The notes: generated by a model not told the origin, from the sequence alone. A stretch of 64,000 nt of DNA from Asterias rubens (GCF_902459465.1 NC_047065.1:16469634-16533633); one strand, 5' to 3'; shown: positions 22,701-34,356, counted from the stretch's first letter. Made by a program: numbers and translations.

Positions 22701-23966
22701 TCATAGTTATCTCGCATCTCCGACGACCAATCGAGCTCAAATTTTCACAGGTTTGTTATTTTTTGCATATGTTGAGATACACCAAGTGGGAAGACTGGTC
22801 TTTGACAATTACCAATAGTGTCCATTGTCTTTAATTCCTTGCAGAACGGTGTCTTGTGATTAACTGATTTAAGTTCATGAAAAATCCCATAAGGTTGATT
22901 TCGCAAAGAGTTAAGACTTGTCTTATCTTAAGTTAGGAAGAGTTACTCATGGTAACTTAGGACTGGCCATACGTTTTGTATACCTCCCAGGACTAGTCCC
23001 AAGTTAGGACTAGTCCTAATTCTTTGTGAAATCAACGCCAGGAACCAGTGTACTGCATTCCTTGGCTATGAATAAGCTGATGAATAAACACGAAACAACT
23101 ATAATACAAAAGAATATGCATACATGAGTCTAGATCTACTTGCAGCGGGTACTGCACAAGATTTAATAGATGTTAAATTTGCATCAGGGATAAAGAATAT
23201 TAGTTTAGGGTTTTGGTTTTTACCCATTACATCGATGTGTGTTAGCACTGTAATACTCGGTACTTACCCAAATTCTGTGAAAAAATCACAGATATTACTT
23301 GGGTGTTTGATTATTTTTCCACAGTTTCTGGTTTTCAGTTAGTTTTTAAATTTCTTTTTAATAGTGTACCTGCGTAGCACCCCAGAACAATGTCAGAGGC
23401 GGATTTGTGAGCGGAGTCGTAAGGAGGAGTCCGGAATACCTCTGGAATATCTCAGAGAACTCCATGAGATGCATGAGGATTGGCTCATCAGGAAGACAAA
23501 GTTTCAACTTCCAGCACCAGTACTGGTAAATATTTTTTCACAAGTCCACTCCAATACTTTTGTATTTTTTTACATTTTAAATTTTTTTTATGCAAGTCGC
23601 CAGACACACAAGGCCTGTGAAGGCCACTTCAAGGTGTGGGCTACAACTATTCTTTTGCCAGAGGCCGTTGCCACCTACTCCTAGGGCTAAAACAAGGTTA
23701 CCCCTTTTACAGTCCATGTCGATGTAGGCTTGGGTATCATCAATCCAAAGCCTGGCCGGTAGCACAGAAAGCACTACCTCCCCAATTTTACGTAGCAAGT
23801 GTCATGGCCGGGATTCGAACCCACATATATGTTTTCTCAGATATATTATAATAATAACCCCATTTGTTTGTCCTTGTTCAATTAGGTTCTTGATGCGTCA
23901 AAGTCACTAGCGGAAATGGAGCACCAATTTAAGTATCTTGAGGATAAACTGGAACTTAATGTATGA
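19751..23966 (+). CDS. TK2: TK2/dNK-family deoxynucleoside kinase, copy A
   Basis: Exons are 19751-19987, 21095-21223, 21968-22137, 22320-22408, 23365-23525 and 23886-23966, giving 288 residues. The enzyme phosphorylates deoxynucleosides for dNTP salvage. It has the P-loop IEGNIGSGKST (G84-K90) and the catalytic Glu in FPEPVHKW (E108, W113). The base-pocket helix is FQSYVQFTML: Q137, V140 and M144 correspond to Drosophila dNK Q81, V84 and M88. Further motifs are ERS (E162-S164), NVLSEWFDW, LRSTPEQC and LID arginines in RICERSRKEES. The pocket looks like pyrimidine-type TK2/dNK. Exon 1 (79 codons) is a poorly conserved N-terminal region ending QRPKT, with no clear mitochondrial presequence; an in-frame upstream ATG at 19646 could extend it. 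The gene is head-to-head with DHRS4 and tail-to-tail with copy B. Assignment to TK2 rather than insect-type dNK is by motif only. Confidence 0.93.
20159..20293. mobile_element. foldback element family E, copy 3
   Basis: Same arms as copies 1 and 2 (GGATAACTTACCGTATGGCG ... CATACGGAAACTTTTCC), with an extra AT in the loop. It lies in intron 1 of kinase A, about 1.4 kb from copy 2. Confidence 0.92.
20414..20552. mobile_element. near-perfect hairpin transposon with 9-bp target duplication
   Basis: The element 20423-20543 is flanked on each side by GTTAAATCT (20414-20422 and 20544-20552). Arms run TAGACCCAGTAACTGGGGCG ... inverse, about 55 bp each. It has no coding capacity. A 9-bp duplication is typical of Mutator-like elements. 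Confidence 0.92.
20602..20708. mobile_element. hairpin transposon with 9-bp target duplication
   Basis: The element 20611-20699 is flanked by GGGTAGCCC on both sides (20602-20610 and 20700-20708). Arms TACTCCTAGAACTATTTCGG and inverse match the hairpin in the TP53RK intron. Kinase A intron 1. Confidence 0.92.
20713..20768. repeat. short hairpin
   Basis: ACTTATGTGGCCAAGG ... CAGCTACCCTTGGCCACACAAGT folds back on itself, only 4 bases after the duplication of the previous element. The left arm carries a small insertion. Confidence 0.7.
20848..20960. mobile_element. decayed hairpin related to 20423-20543
   Basis: GACCCAGTTAGTATTGACTG then TGGCGCTGTTCTCC and later GTTTCGAAAAAAAAGGTAGCA resemble the two arms of the intact element, with a degraded right arm. 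Confidence 0.5.
21768..21928. mobile_element. MITE family F
   Basis: It has CCTAATTACTTAGGATGGGTTCAA and ends TTGGTGAAATCGACGGCTG, matching the outer end of 7873-8465. Kinase A intron 2. Confidence 0.7.
22448..22834. mobile_element. MITE family A
   Basis: TTAAAGGCAGTGGACACTAT at the left and GTGTCCATTGTCTTTAA at the right; full length, with the central palindrome GATTTCGAGACCTCAAG. Kinase A intron 4. Confidence 0.92.
22885..23042. mobile_element. MITE family F-like palindrome
   Basis: Left GGTTGATTTCGCAAAGAG and right TCTTTGTGAAATCAACGCC are inverted. The interior has repeated CTTAGGAC / GACTAGTCC palindromes. Kinase A intron 4. Confidence 0.7.
23160..23335 (-). mobile_element. SINE-1 (partial, no B box)
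   Basis: It contains the 3' body on the minus strand: TTAATAGATGTTAAATTTGC, GGTTTTTACCCATTAC and AGCACTGTAATACTCGGTAC. The tRNA-like head is absent. Kinase A intron 4. Confidence 0.65.
23580..23830 (-). mobile_element. SINE-2
   Basis: It reads GGCCGTTGCCACCTACTCCT, TTACAGTCCATGTCGATGTA and CTACCTCCCCAATTTTACG, then a tRNA-like end with the B-box complement GGGATTCGAACCC. The same unit occurs at 30828 and, in the opposite orientation, at 49388. Kinase A intron 5. Confidence 0.75.
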
Positions 23967-23996
23967 CACTTGTGTACACACTTAAAACCAAAGGTC

Positions 23997-24379
23997 TTAA
24001 AGGCAGTGGACACTTTTGGTAATTACTCAAATAATTATTAGTATAAAACCTTTCTTGGTGACGAGTAATGGGGAGAGGTTGATGGTATAAAACATTGTGA
24101 GAAACGGCTCCCTCTGAAGTGCCATAGTTTTTCGAGAAAGAAGTAATTGTCCACGAATTTGATTTCGAGACCTCAGATTTGGAACTTGAGGTCCCGGTAT
24201 CAACCATCTAAATGCACACAACTTCATGTGACAAGAGTTATTTTTCTATCATTATCTCGCAACTTCGATGACCAATCAAGCTCAAATTTTCACATGTTTG
24301 TTATTTTATGCATATGTTGAGATACCCCAATTGTGAAGGCTTGTCTTTGACAATTACCAACAGTGTGTACTGCCTTTAG
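23997..24379. mobile_element. MITE family A just after the kinase A stop
   Basis: TTAAAGGCAGTGGACACTTT at the left and GTGTACTGCCTTTAG at the right. It begins 31 bases after the stop codon, so it probably lies in the 3' UTR. Confidence 0.88.
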
Positions 24380-24966
24380 GAAAAGATTTATCAACCATAC
24401 CATGACCAAATACTTACTGTTACCAAGGTTTTAGCCAGGATTTAGTGTGAGGATGTTCAAGTTTCTTGGAAATGAAAAAAAACCGGGCGTCCAAATTGTT
24501 CACTTACATTATTTACAAATTTACATGTAAATGACAGATAAAACAGGGTGTCCAAATTTGAAACAGGGTGTCTAAAAGACACACAGACTGTGTCTAAAAG
24601 ACACACAGACACACCTCTGGCTAACACTATTTCTGTGACAAGATACGTTTTTTTAAACACCATTTTTAAAAACAGTTTTTATACCGTTTGTAGATAGTAA
24701 ATTTATAAAAGGTGACCATTATTGCATGAATGTTTTAACAAGGTTTTTTTTCTGAAGTGTTTAGTCTTATAAATCTCACTCATTCTTAGAAAGAGTTATG
24801 TTTATTTCTAAATTGTGTATAAATACTAGTATTATTTTATCTATTATATTCAACATTTTATGTAAATACATATCAGAGGTCGTACAATTGAACATTTGCT
24901 TAATTTGAATGCTTGTGAATTCCCTTTTGTGAGCCAACCAGAACAGTGAATGAATCCTGAAGTCCA

Positions 24967-25214
24967 GGGCCCATCATGGCTCTTCTTACCAACAAACTCT
25001 GCGCTTACGATCACTATTCTCCGCTTGCACAGCAATCGCCAAATTTCTGCGCTAGTTGTGTAAGCGTAGAATGCCTAGTAATGTTGAGTACGCACGCGAC
25101 ACTAGCGAAAATTCCCCGCTAACCCGTGAATTACACTTAACGTAAGCACAGAATTCCCTGCTTTTGCAAGCGCCGATTCTTTGCCATTTTTAAGCAGAGC
25201 CATGAATTTGGGCC
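24967..25214. mobile_element. MITE family D
   Basis: GGGCCCATCATGGCTCTTCT at the left and AAGCAGAGCCATGAATTTGGGCC at the right. The interior has CTGCGCTTACGATCAC. Confidence 0.85.
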
Positions 25215-25482
25215 AAGAGCTTGATCAAATGAATTACTCAAATATTGCAATCAGAGTCCAGTGTCAAAAACAGGAAACTTCCGCAGGGCTCCCTCACAGA
25301 CTATATTTTGCATGCTACTCCAAGTCATGCGTTAATATATAAAGTACAAAACTCTCCTGTAGTGGATGACAGAATATATTCTTGTACAGTTTTTTTATTA
25401 TCATAGTTTCATTCATTCATCCTCTATAAATCGAATGAAGATCTTCTTGGATGTTGTATAAAACAAATACTGGGGCTCAACA

Positions 25483-25859
25483 TTAAAGAAACATGTTGCT
25501 TTGGATCGGCCGAGTTGGTCTTTAAAAAGCAATTGTAATCGTTTGTTATAAAATGCACATGATTAGAGAGATATTTTAAAAGTAGAATATAATGATCCAC
25601 ACAAGTATCACTCGAAATTATGTGATTTTCCTTTTACGTTGTCGGCTAACACAGTCGGCCATTTATGGGAGTCGACATTTTTGACTCCCATGAGTTAGTT
25701 CGCAAAGTAAAAGGAAAACCACGCTATTTCGAGTCAAATTTGTGTGGATCATTGTATTCTACTTTTAAAATATCTTTCTTACCATGCATTTTTTAACAAA
25801 CGGTTTTAAACGCTTTTCAAAGACCAACTCGGCCGATCCAAGGCATTGTGTTCCTTTAA
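25483..25859. mobile_element. MITE family B, full length
   Basis: TTAAAGAAACATGTTGCTTT at the left and GGCATTGTGTTCCTTTAA at the right. The arms repeat AAGCAATTGTAATCGTTTGT and AACGGTTTTAAACGC, with a central foldback. Confidence 0.9.
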
Positions 25860-27380
25860 CACTAAGTTGTAGGCCTTAGGTGATTCAGCAATGATACTCT
25901 TCCCTTGGAAAAAGTAGGACATGTTCAATTGGTAAACCGACTGACCTACGTCTACATGTACACATATATATGGTAAATGCTTTTAAAGACTTTTAAGGCC
26001 ATTTTAAAATAATTTTGCTGAATTTTCCCGCGGGCAAACAATCGGGCTTAATAATTAAGTAGGAAGAATATCATGCTGCATTTTTAATTTAAACTGATAA
26101 ATAGAAATATCTTTTTGATTCCATAGATAACTGTAATATTACCCATAAAAATATGAGAACAATCTCCTCTGAATGCTTGTTCCAAAAAAGTCGAAATTTG
26201 AAACTGTGTTTTTCTTGCGTTGATTCCGGTTTTGTAACAAACTCTCATTGGAGAGTATTTTTGGTACTTAGTGAACAAAGGGAAATGTTGCGTTTCACTA
26301 GGCTTCATTTGACTGCACTGAGTCATAAACATTCGTTATGTGTATTCTAAATACATGTACACATGTACTGCTTTAAGTGCTTGGTTGACTACTGTGGTCG
26401 ACCATTTGGAAGCAGCCTCCAGCCCATGGTTTCTTCACTGGTCCCAACAGCACGTTCCATTCTAACATGTGTAAAGCACATACCGGTTGATTTTGGCGCT
26501 ATATAAATTATCTCAGATTGATTGAGTGATTGATGTAGCGAAACGGCAGAAGGTTGACTAGACTTCCAAATGAGTCATTCGACCAAGTGCGTTACTGCGC
26601 ATGTATGTTGCTGGGCAGTAGTCAACCACCGGTCGACGTTTGTGCCCACTGGAACTTTAACCGAAACACTCCATACTTGTTTGTGTGTGTAATTGTGTCC
26701 ATTTTTAAATTGATAATCTCTTTTTATTTCACCATTTTAAAAGGCAACACTTGACAATAAAAATAATAAGATACAGCAAATGCTTTGGTTGGTGAGTTCT
26801 TGTTTTATTTTCAAGAATACTTTGATTGCTTTTGATATAAATTCAAAAAGTTTACTTTAGAATCAAACTCAACTCCCTTCATCAGTTTTGTTAACAAATT
26901 CATTAGTAAAATTGGTCGAACAGTATGAAATAACTAACTAAATATTGTTTAATTAAAAAATGGTATCACATTTGAATAAAACATAAACCTCTACAGCAGA
27001 TAGTAGGACATTCTTAATGTATATTTACATTATAAAAACAATACCAGACAGAATATTCTGGTTCTGCCAAAAAAAAAAAATGGCATATTAAAAGATATAT
27101 AAAATCTACGTATGTATGCAATGCCTACAAAGTGTTTTTTCCTGAGTCTTATTTCTACAGTTTAACTTATTTGATCTGTACATTTCTATTTTTTTGTGGA
27201 CAACAGTACATATACAGATACACAACGACATAAAAATACTAAATTATGAAAACTTAGGAAAAAGTTTTTAGTAAAAATTTGAACTATGTTTTACACTTCA
27301 AACACTATGTTTACAATTTGTAAAAGATTCAAAAATATTTGAGGTACAATACATGAAAGAATTTAAAAACTTAATGTCAC
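25860..27380. other. gene-free stretch between the two kinases
   Basis: AT-rich sequence with no family motif, exon or full repeat that I could recognise. It lies between the convergent kinase copies and may include their 3' UTRs or polyadenylation regions. CAATAAAAATAATAAG near 26755 could serve as a poly(A) signal on the plus strand. Confidence 0.5.
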
Positions 27381-27627
27381 TTAAAGGTACTGGATACTAT
27401 TGGTAATTACTCCATTGCTCGTTACCAAGTAAGTTTTTATGCTTACAATTATTATGATCATTGTAAGCATAAAAACTTACTTGGTAACGAGCAATGGCGA
27501 GCTGTTGATGATTTAAACATTGTGAGAAACTACTCCCTCTGAAGTAACATAGTTTTTGAAGTAATTTCTGTTGAAATAGTGAGCATAATGGTGTTTGACA
27601 ATTACCAAAAGTGTCCAGTGCCTTTAA
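27381..27627. mobile_element. MITE family A, shortened, with internal inversion
   Basis: TTAAAGGTACTGGATACTAT at the left and AGTGTCCAGTGCCTTTAA at the right. The arm CTCGTTACCAAGTAAGTTTTT is followed at once by its own inverse, so the left part is a rearranged copy of the right arm. Confidence 0.8.
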
Positions 27628-28192
27628 AGGTAGGGTCACAGATTTGATTTGTCAACACAATGAATATTTATGAGGCAAAGCGTCAGTAAAGATACAATAT
27701 AAGTCAAATGTGAAATTTTCAGCTAATTACATTGTCAACTTGCTAAGAAAATGGGGAAAAAAACTGTTACAAAACTTCTTTAAGAATGACAAACCCATCC
27801 ACATCTAGTATGGAGAAGCGAGTACCAACCACATCTCTGGCCACAGCATTGACGAATGGACGCCATGGAATTTTGAATCTCCATTCTTGCCTTTAGGTAA
27901 GTATTGGAGATTTTAAATTTGTTGACATACTTTATTGATTTCTTTTCCAAAGAGGGCATTTCAGACAAAATGATTTTGAAGAATGCTAAACCACCATTCA
28001 CAGCTTTAAAGCAAGTAAGCTTTTCGGATAGAATAAAACCCCACAATTCTTTGAGGGTCATATCCAAAGTATGACCCTAAGGGTAGACTTTCCTCGTAAT
28101 ACCTTGTTAAGAAAATGGAAATAAAACTGTACAATTCTAAAATTTCATACCTAAAAACTATTTTGATGAAAACAAACCTACAAAAATAAACA

Positions 28193-31100
28193 CTACAATT
28201 GTAACTTTTCCTCGAGAAATTTGAATTGTTGCTCCATTTCTTTTAATGACTTTGTTGCATCAAGAACCTGTTCGAGGAAGATAAAACAAACAAAACAAAC
28301 ATAACATTTTTTAGTATGAAACAAATAAAAAGACTAACAAGCCAATCACAATAATACGTTTAAATTTTGTTTGCGGAAAATATTGTTCGCAGTTTGGTAG
28401 ATTAAATGGTCGGCACTCACAAAATCTGTTTTCTGTTAAGGGGGCATGTTATAATGACGCCCACAGGAATTGCCTGGTTGCCTTGTGCTTTTGCTGTGGT
28501 GCCCTCTTTCAAGGCAGGGATCCAATACAAACCTACATTTGCCCCATACCAGAGAAAAATTGCTGTGCCCCCTTCAAGAGAAAAGTTCAAGGTCAGGGCC
28601 CAATTTCATACAAAAGTTGCTAAGCACAGCAACACTATGCTTACTAGATTAAGGTCACCAACCAAAATGCCATGTCACGTGTACAATTAAAAATTGAAAG
28701 TTATGCAATTTTGCTAATCAAAGAGTTGATCGTAATAAATTTGTATGACAAGCGTCACACGTGGAACACGTTTAAAATTTCAGAATGTTTTTTTTGCGAC
28801 GAACAGCATGCAAGTTTAGAATGTAATTTTTGCACTGTCCGTTTACAGTGACGCTCACAGTACGCAGTGTGCAATAAAAAAAAACTGGAAGTAGGTTATA
28901 GGTTTTTATTATACCACCCTCCAGTTCGAGCATCTGATTGGTGGATTAGCGCGTACTGGAAGATAATATTTGATATTCCAGGCATGTGAGTAACTATCTA
29001 TATATGAAAAAAGAGGAAAAGACAATATTCCTATACTTTTGTACACAGAGAGTTAAGGAAAAAAGAGGAAAATCAAAACCCCACAAGAGGAAACCAGCTG
29101 AAAAGAGGAAGTCTCACATGCCTGATATTCAAGCCCTACCAAGAGTCAAAAGTAGACATGCTGAAGTGCTGAAATTAAATGGACCTACAGCCAGTTCAGG
29201 CAAGTGCTCTAGTCGCGCCGAACCAAATAGATAAGAAGCGACTATGGGTCGACCCAATTAAGTTTTGGTTTTATACAGGCGAACTTAACATAACATTTAC
29301 ACTAGGTTCGGCTGTTGACAAGATCGACGTCTGAAACCAAGGCGCTCCAGAGTCGTTCCGACCGACTGCAACAGTTGATCTTTCGACTTCTAGCGCGTCC
29401 AGTCGCTCCCAACTTTTCATGTACATTGTTCTTAATTCACAATTTGGTTCAGCGCGACTCTGGAGCGCCTGTCTGAAACAGGTGTTAGTGAAGAAACAGT
29501 TCACTTACTATTACTGGTGCTGGAAGCTCAAACTTTGTCTTCCTGATGAGCCAATCCTCATGCATCTCATGGAGTTCTCTGAGATACTCCAGAGGTATTC
29601 CGGATTCCTCTTTACGACTCCGCTCACAAATCCGCCTCTCACATTGCTCTGGGGTGCTACGAAGGTATACTGAGAATAAAAAATAAAAAAAAGGAAAAAA
29701 CCATTAACTGACAGAAGTTATATAGAGTAATGTGCTGCTGATTAAAGGCACTGGACACTTTTGGTAATTGTCAAAGATCAGTCTTCTCATTTGGTGTATC
29801 TCACCAATCTCTATCCACCAATTCTTCATCACTTACTTTATATAGTTACAAGTTCTTAAAAAAGATAGGCAAGTTTAATGAGAAATACACAACAAATTTG
29901 TCTTTTTGAGGGAGGGGACAATCAACCTTTTTTTATTTTTTTATTTAATACATAACCTGAAAAATTTCTTAAAAGGGTCGAGTTTTTTGAGGATTTTTTA
30001 ATACAAGTAGGGCTACTAAGTACGCGCTAATCCTCCGATCAGCTTTTTAGAACGGAGTGGTGATATAAATCTATATTGCACGGCTAATATCACTACCTAC
30101 TTCTTGTGTGTTCTATGTCACACTCACATGTCACGTTTGCTTGAAGATAAATACGTTATCACACGCACGCTCGTATATCCAACTCGGCCGATGGCATCGT
30201 TGGCTATGGACGCAGAACCGCCATATTTTTCCAAAATCCACTCGCGCTTTTGTGATAACATATTTGACGCCTTACCTATATGATCAACATGGAGGTCTTT
30301 TGTTGTTAGCAGCCAATCAAACCACTCGCTCAGTACATTGTACTCTGGGGTCTGTAGCTTGTTACTGTGGAACGAAACAAGAGATCAACAGGCTAGTTAA
30401 AAATACCTTTACAGACAACAAATTGTCAATGCACAATAACTTAATAATAAGCATAGGGTAGTGGCGGTGCCGATCGACCAGTAGGAGGCGCCAAAACGAC
30501 TCCCCTTCGGAGCACTGCTGGTCGCCCATGCTGGCCGATCGGTAAATCTGCTCGAAATTTTATAGAAAGAGCGGGGCGTCCTCTGGTTTAGATTTCTGCT
30601 TTAGGTAGTTTCATGACTTGTTGAGTATAATTAAAGCTAAAAAAAAAGGGACAGAAAGCCATCCTTGTGTCATTTAATAAAGTTGTTTACAATGCAACCC
30701 CTGGTCAACGCTACAATACAACTTAATAACCATGCTACAGTGCTCCATGAATTTGGTTTTCCGCCATTGCATTTCATTGTGGCAATACATTGCCTGTTAT
30801 TTTTATTTTTAAAATATTTTTTTAATGCAATTAGTCAGACACACAAACGTGTGGGCTACAATACTTTTTTTCCAGAGGCCGTTGCCACCTACTCCTAGTG
30901 CTAAAACAGGGTTACCCACTTTACAGTCCATATGGATGTAGGCTTGGGTATCATCAATCCGAAGCCTGGATGGTAGAGCAGAACGCACTACCTCCCCAAT
31001 TTTACGTAGCAAGTGTCACGACCGGGACACTAACCCACACTCTGCTGATCAAACACCAGAGCTTGAATCCTGTGCTCTTAACAGCTAGCCCATGACATGC

Positions 31101-33209
31101 CATGACACGTACTGAATGTTGAAGTGCATTGAGCATCACTGAGTAAAGGATATGAGCTCTACATAAGAAGTCATGATTATGGGATGTCATGGACCCGAAT
31201 GGTTAAGAGCATCAAATGGTCATGCCACTTGTGTCCTTGAGCAAGAAATTCAACTGTAACCGATTCTTACACCCATGGCCTCTGTTGCCCCTGGTATTGG
31301 CCTTGGTGCCCCTTCAAAAGTTTGTCATTGACATTAAGATTTTCCAATGGAAGTGCCCTTTGCAAAAGGAAAATGGCCTTGCCCTTTTGAAGATAAAATT
31401 GTAGGCCCGAGAGATTGTTATTCACGAAAATATGTGTGAAATGGGTATTCAAAGATATATGGGGGCACCAAGGCAATGAGGCCTGCATGAAGTTCCAGGC
31501 CTACCTACTTTAAATGTTCACTTTGCTACTCCCAAGCTAATAGGAAAGAGGGAATGAAGAGTCAGTAGTTACCTTTGGTAGAGCGTCTCAATGAAGCAGT
31601 ATTTGCCGCTGTGTAAGGATCTTTCCATCATCTTGACTCGGCAGTCGGGCTGCGCTTGATGAACCTGTAGCAGAGTGAACTGTGCATAGGACTCAAATGC
31701 AAAACTCCAGCGACTTGGATCTTGGTAAAATAAATCCTGAAAAAAAATGGGGAAAAAAAACCCAATAAAGGATATTTATATTCATTCAGTTGAACCTGGC
31801 TTGTCCAAGTGAAAATTTGGTATTCGGTTTACCACTGGCCAACTATCTGAAATAAACCGAACATTTAAATATTTGTTTCCCCAGTACTTATGTGCTTAAC
31901 TATTACTAATTCGCGGTTACGGTTAGGAAAAGCTGTATTCGCCATTAACCGGATATTCTAATCATTTGCCCAGACCTACCTTCCAAATGATGAGGGATAA
32001 ACACCTCTGGCGTGACGTTGTGCATGGAATCTCTGTTGCGACCGCTAAACGATGTTGATGATTTAAGTAGGCTCAAATCAAAGAAGTGCTCAAAATTAAT
32101 GGCTTCAGATACCATTTTTTACTGGTTAACTTCTGGTTAATAAATACCAAAGTTTACACTTTTATTGAAAACCTTTGAAAGGAAAACTGCAAGTGTTAGG
32201 CCGAGTTAAACGTTTTGAAAATGTGCGGTGGCAGAAACAGATGAAATTCTTCTAGTGGTGTTTGGGAATCCTGAGTGCCGGGCGGTTTTTCCAACACGGA
32301 CCAATGTGGGCAGAATCCTGACGTAATCATGTAGATTGTAGGCCTACACAAATCCAGTTTACAAAAAATGGATTTGAGATCCAACCAATGAATGAACATT
32401 TCAAAGAACAATTAAAAAAAAAAAAATTCCTTACCAGCATATTTTCTCCCCTGTTGTCTCTCCATTTTTCCACGGGCTCCGGAAAGACTTCAAAATCGTC
32501 AATCTGACCAAAATACTTCAGCAATGTTGACTTCCCGCTGCCAATATTTCCTTCAATTACAATCTATGATCACAGATTTACATTAATAAAAAAAGAAGAA
32601 GCTAAATTTGGAAAAGAATCGAGTAGGCCTTTTTTAAATCTCTACTCACTTCGTTTTATTTAAAATTAAAAAAGACTTAATTTATGTTTTCTTATTTTCT
32701 TTTTATTCAGTTGCAAACAATTCATTTCTTAATTAAAAACGAAAACCTAGGCCCCTCACCGACTCATCATTCGATATGAAACAAAATAGAAGTACAATGT
32801 ATCTAAATTTACCTCAATTTGTGAAAAAAATTATCCAAAGCAAAATGAAGTAGGGAGGAAAATTCGGAAAATACTCTAAAAAATAAAATGAGTCTAACAA
32901 TATTTTTTTGTTTTTTTAGGCCCTACTCTTATTATTGTTTTTCGTTGAAAGTAGTACTTTAACTTTGCTTACCGTCTTAGGTCTCTGCGAAGTACTGTCA
33001 TGACTGTTTCTATTTCCGATGGCCACATTACCGAGTTTGTAGCTGATATCACCAAGTGGTGTGCGGTGTTGTTGCTGTTGCTTTGTGGACGAAGCCGCCG
33101 GACGCGACGGGCGGATATGCCCGCTCTTCTCTTCTGCTGGTTGCTGCTGTAAACCGCGCAGGTTTTGGTTCACTGTGTCGTGAGTTTTGTCTTGATTTCC
33201 CCCCAACAT
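28193..33209 (-). CDS. TK2: TK2/dNK-family deoxynucleoside kinase, copy B
   Basis: Exons in coding order are 32973-33209, 32435-32563, 31573-31736, 30276-30364, 29509-29669 and 28193-28267, giving 284 residues. The exon plan equals copy A except for two fewer codons in exon 3 and in the last exon. It keeps P-loop IEGNIGSGKST, catalytic Glu in FPEPVEKW, MMERS, NVLSEWFDW and RICERSRKEES. Exon 4 encodes the same peptide as A, and exon 5 differs at 3 residues. The base-pocket helix reads FESYAQFTLL, so Q, V and M of copy A (137, 140, 144) are E, A and L. Exon 1 has 79 codons like A but shares little beyond a DIS...N.AI.N.N pattern and the final QRPKT. The ATG at 33209 is used. The gene lies downstream of SAMHD1 on the same strand. 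All splice sites are intact, so it looks functional, not a pseudogene. Confidence 0.93.
28594..28690. mobile_element. MITE family D-prime fragment
   Basis: GGGCCCAATTTCATACAAAAG with the following CTAAGCACAGCAACACTATG and CACCAACCAAAATGCCATGT resembles the left half of 34850-35030. The right half is missing. Kinase B intron 5. Confidence 0.55.
29741..29830. mobile_element. MITE family A fragment
   Basis: Only the left end is present: AAAGGCACTGGACACTTTTG then TCAGTCTTCTCATTTGG. Kinase B intron 4. Confidence 0.7.
29995..30270 (+). repeat. about 280-bp repeat, also in tandem at 53258-53830
   Basis: Landmarks are AGTACGCGCTAATCCTCCGA, TATATTGCACGGCTAATATC, TTGTGTGTTCTATGTCAC and GATAAATACGTTATCACACG. 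Its end runs into kinase B exon 4 (ending at 30276), so it may overlap the 5' splice site region. Family unknown. Confidence 0.75.
30828..31115 (-). mobile_element. SINE-2, full with tRNA-like head
   Basis: GAGGCCGTTGCCACCTACTC, CAGTCCATATGGATGTAGG and CTACCTCCCCAATTTTACG are followed by the tRNA-like head (CACACTCTGCTGATCAAACACC). The A-box region is near CTTAACAGCTAGCCCATGAC. Kinase B intron 3. Confidence 0.75.
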
Positions 33210-34350
33210 TTTCACGATTTTCTTACGATAAAAAGCACCAATTTATTCTGAGTTCCGACTGGTTTAAATGATTAACGTAAAGTAGGTTTTCAACGTTGAG
33301 TTTTTAATGAACATTCACGTTACTTACGTTGCGTGTGGTGACAACAAACCCTTTTCACTTTTGGAAAAACCGCGCGCTCTCTGCCAAGCTGCTGTGAGTT
33401 GGTGTTGGAGGTCGATAGAACAAACGACTCTAAAATAGGGGTAATTTAAAAGCTCTACAAGATATGCGTACTTGATTTTACAGATTCTGAGCAATCTAAC
33501 CAATTAAAATTCAATATCTTTATACATTAAATGCTCAATAATTGACTTTGTGGCAAAGAATATTTTTTGTTTCAGTATTAAATACTACATGTATTTATTT
33601 AATTCTTTCGCCCACACCCACATACACGCAAAAAATGGTAGCGCTGAAACAAGAATACCGTGCGCCGTAGACGGACAGGTTTCTACCCCCTCTACCGGCC
33701 GGATAAGTTTGGACTTATTCTTTGTACTCCTTCTATTTAGTAGTCTTCTTGTTTCTTCAGTGGTTTAAAACACAGCTTAGACTTGAGTATTGAAGTACAA
33801 ATTATGTCCTTAAAATCAAAAAGTTTTCTTTTAGAGTTTCAAACTTATGCGTTATCTAAACTTGAAAGTAATATATAATTATGAAGATTGGAGGAAATTT
33901 TAACCAAGTAAGGAAATATCCACTCTTAATCATACACTTTCTTTACGCTATGTCAGATTTTTGGCCCCAAACATTAAAAAATAGATTTTTTTTAATGAAT
34001 GGTATTTCAAAGAGTATCACCCGCTCTAACGAAAAAAAGTTTAACATTTACTTTTAATGGTCAGGAACATGACAAAAATTTAAAATGTTTCTTATAAAAC
34101 ACATAAGAATTGGTCACGTGATATGTCGGGATCCCAACAAAAACTAATTTTGAGCACTTTATTCCACTGCTACTAATAATTGGCAGACTTTTTCAAGCAA
34201 TGGCTCAAATGAAAGCTTGTAACTTTCTCGACCCCATCAAAGTACCTATTGAATTTTAAATCAAAATGTTTGGGTCAAATCCGCCAAAAATCTGACATAG
34301 CATCTTTAAGAATTTTGTGTTTGTTAAGTTTGTTATTTCTTAATTCTTAA
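33210..34350. other. unique AT-rich stretch upstream of kinase B
   Basis: No coding exon or recognised repeat. The first few hundred bases should hold the kinase B promoter. A GC-richer patch with ACTTACGTTGCGTGTGGTGAC lies 120 bases upstream of the ATG. No TATA box was identified. Confidence 0.45.
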
Positions 34351-34356
34351 TTATTA

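Noticed and set aside
27780-28067. 95-codon minus-strand ORF downstream of kinase B
   Set aside because: No recognised motif; it lies where the 3' UTR of kinase B is expected.
28193-33209. Kinase copy B as a pseudogene
   Set aside because: No stop or frameshift in six exons, all splice sites are good, and exons 4 and 5 are strongly conserved.
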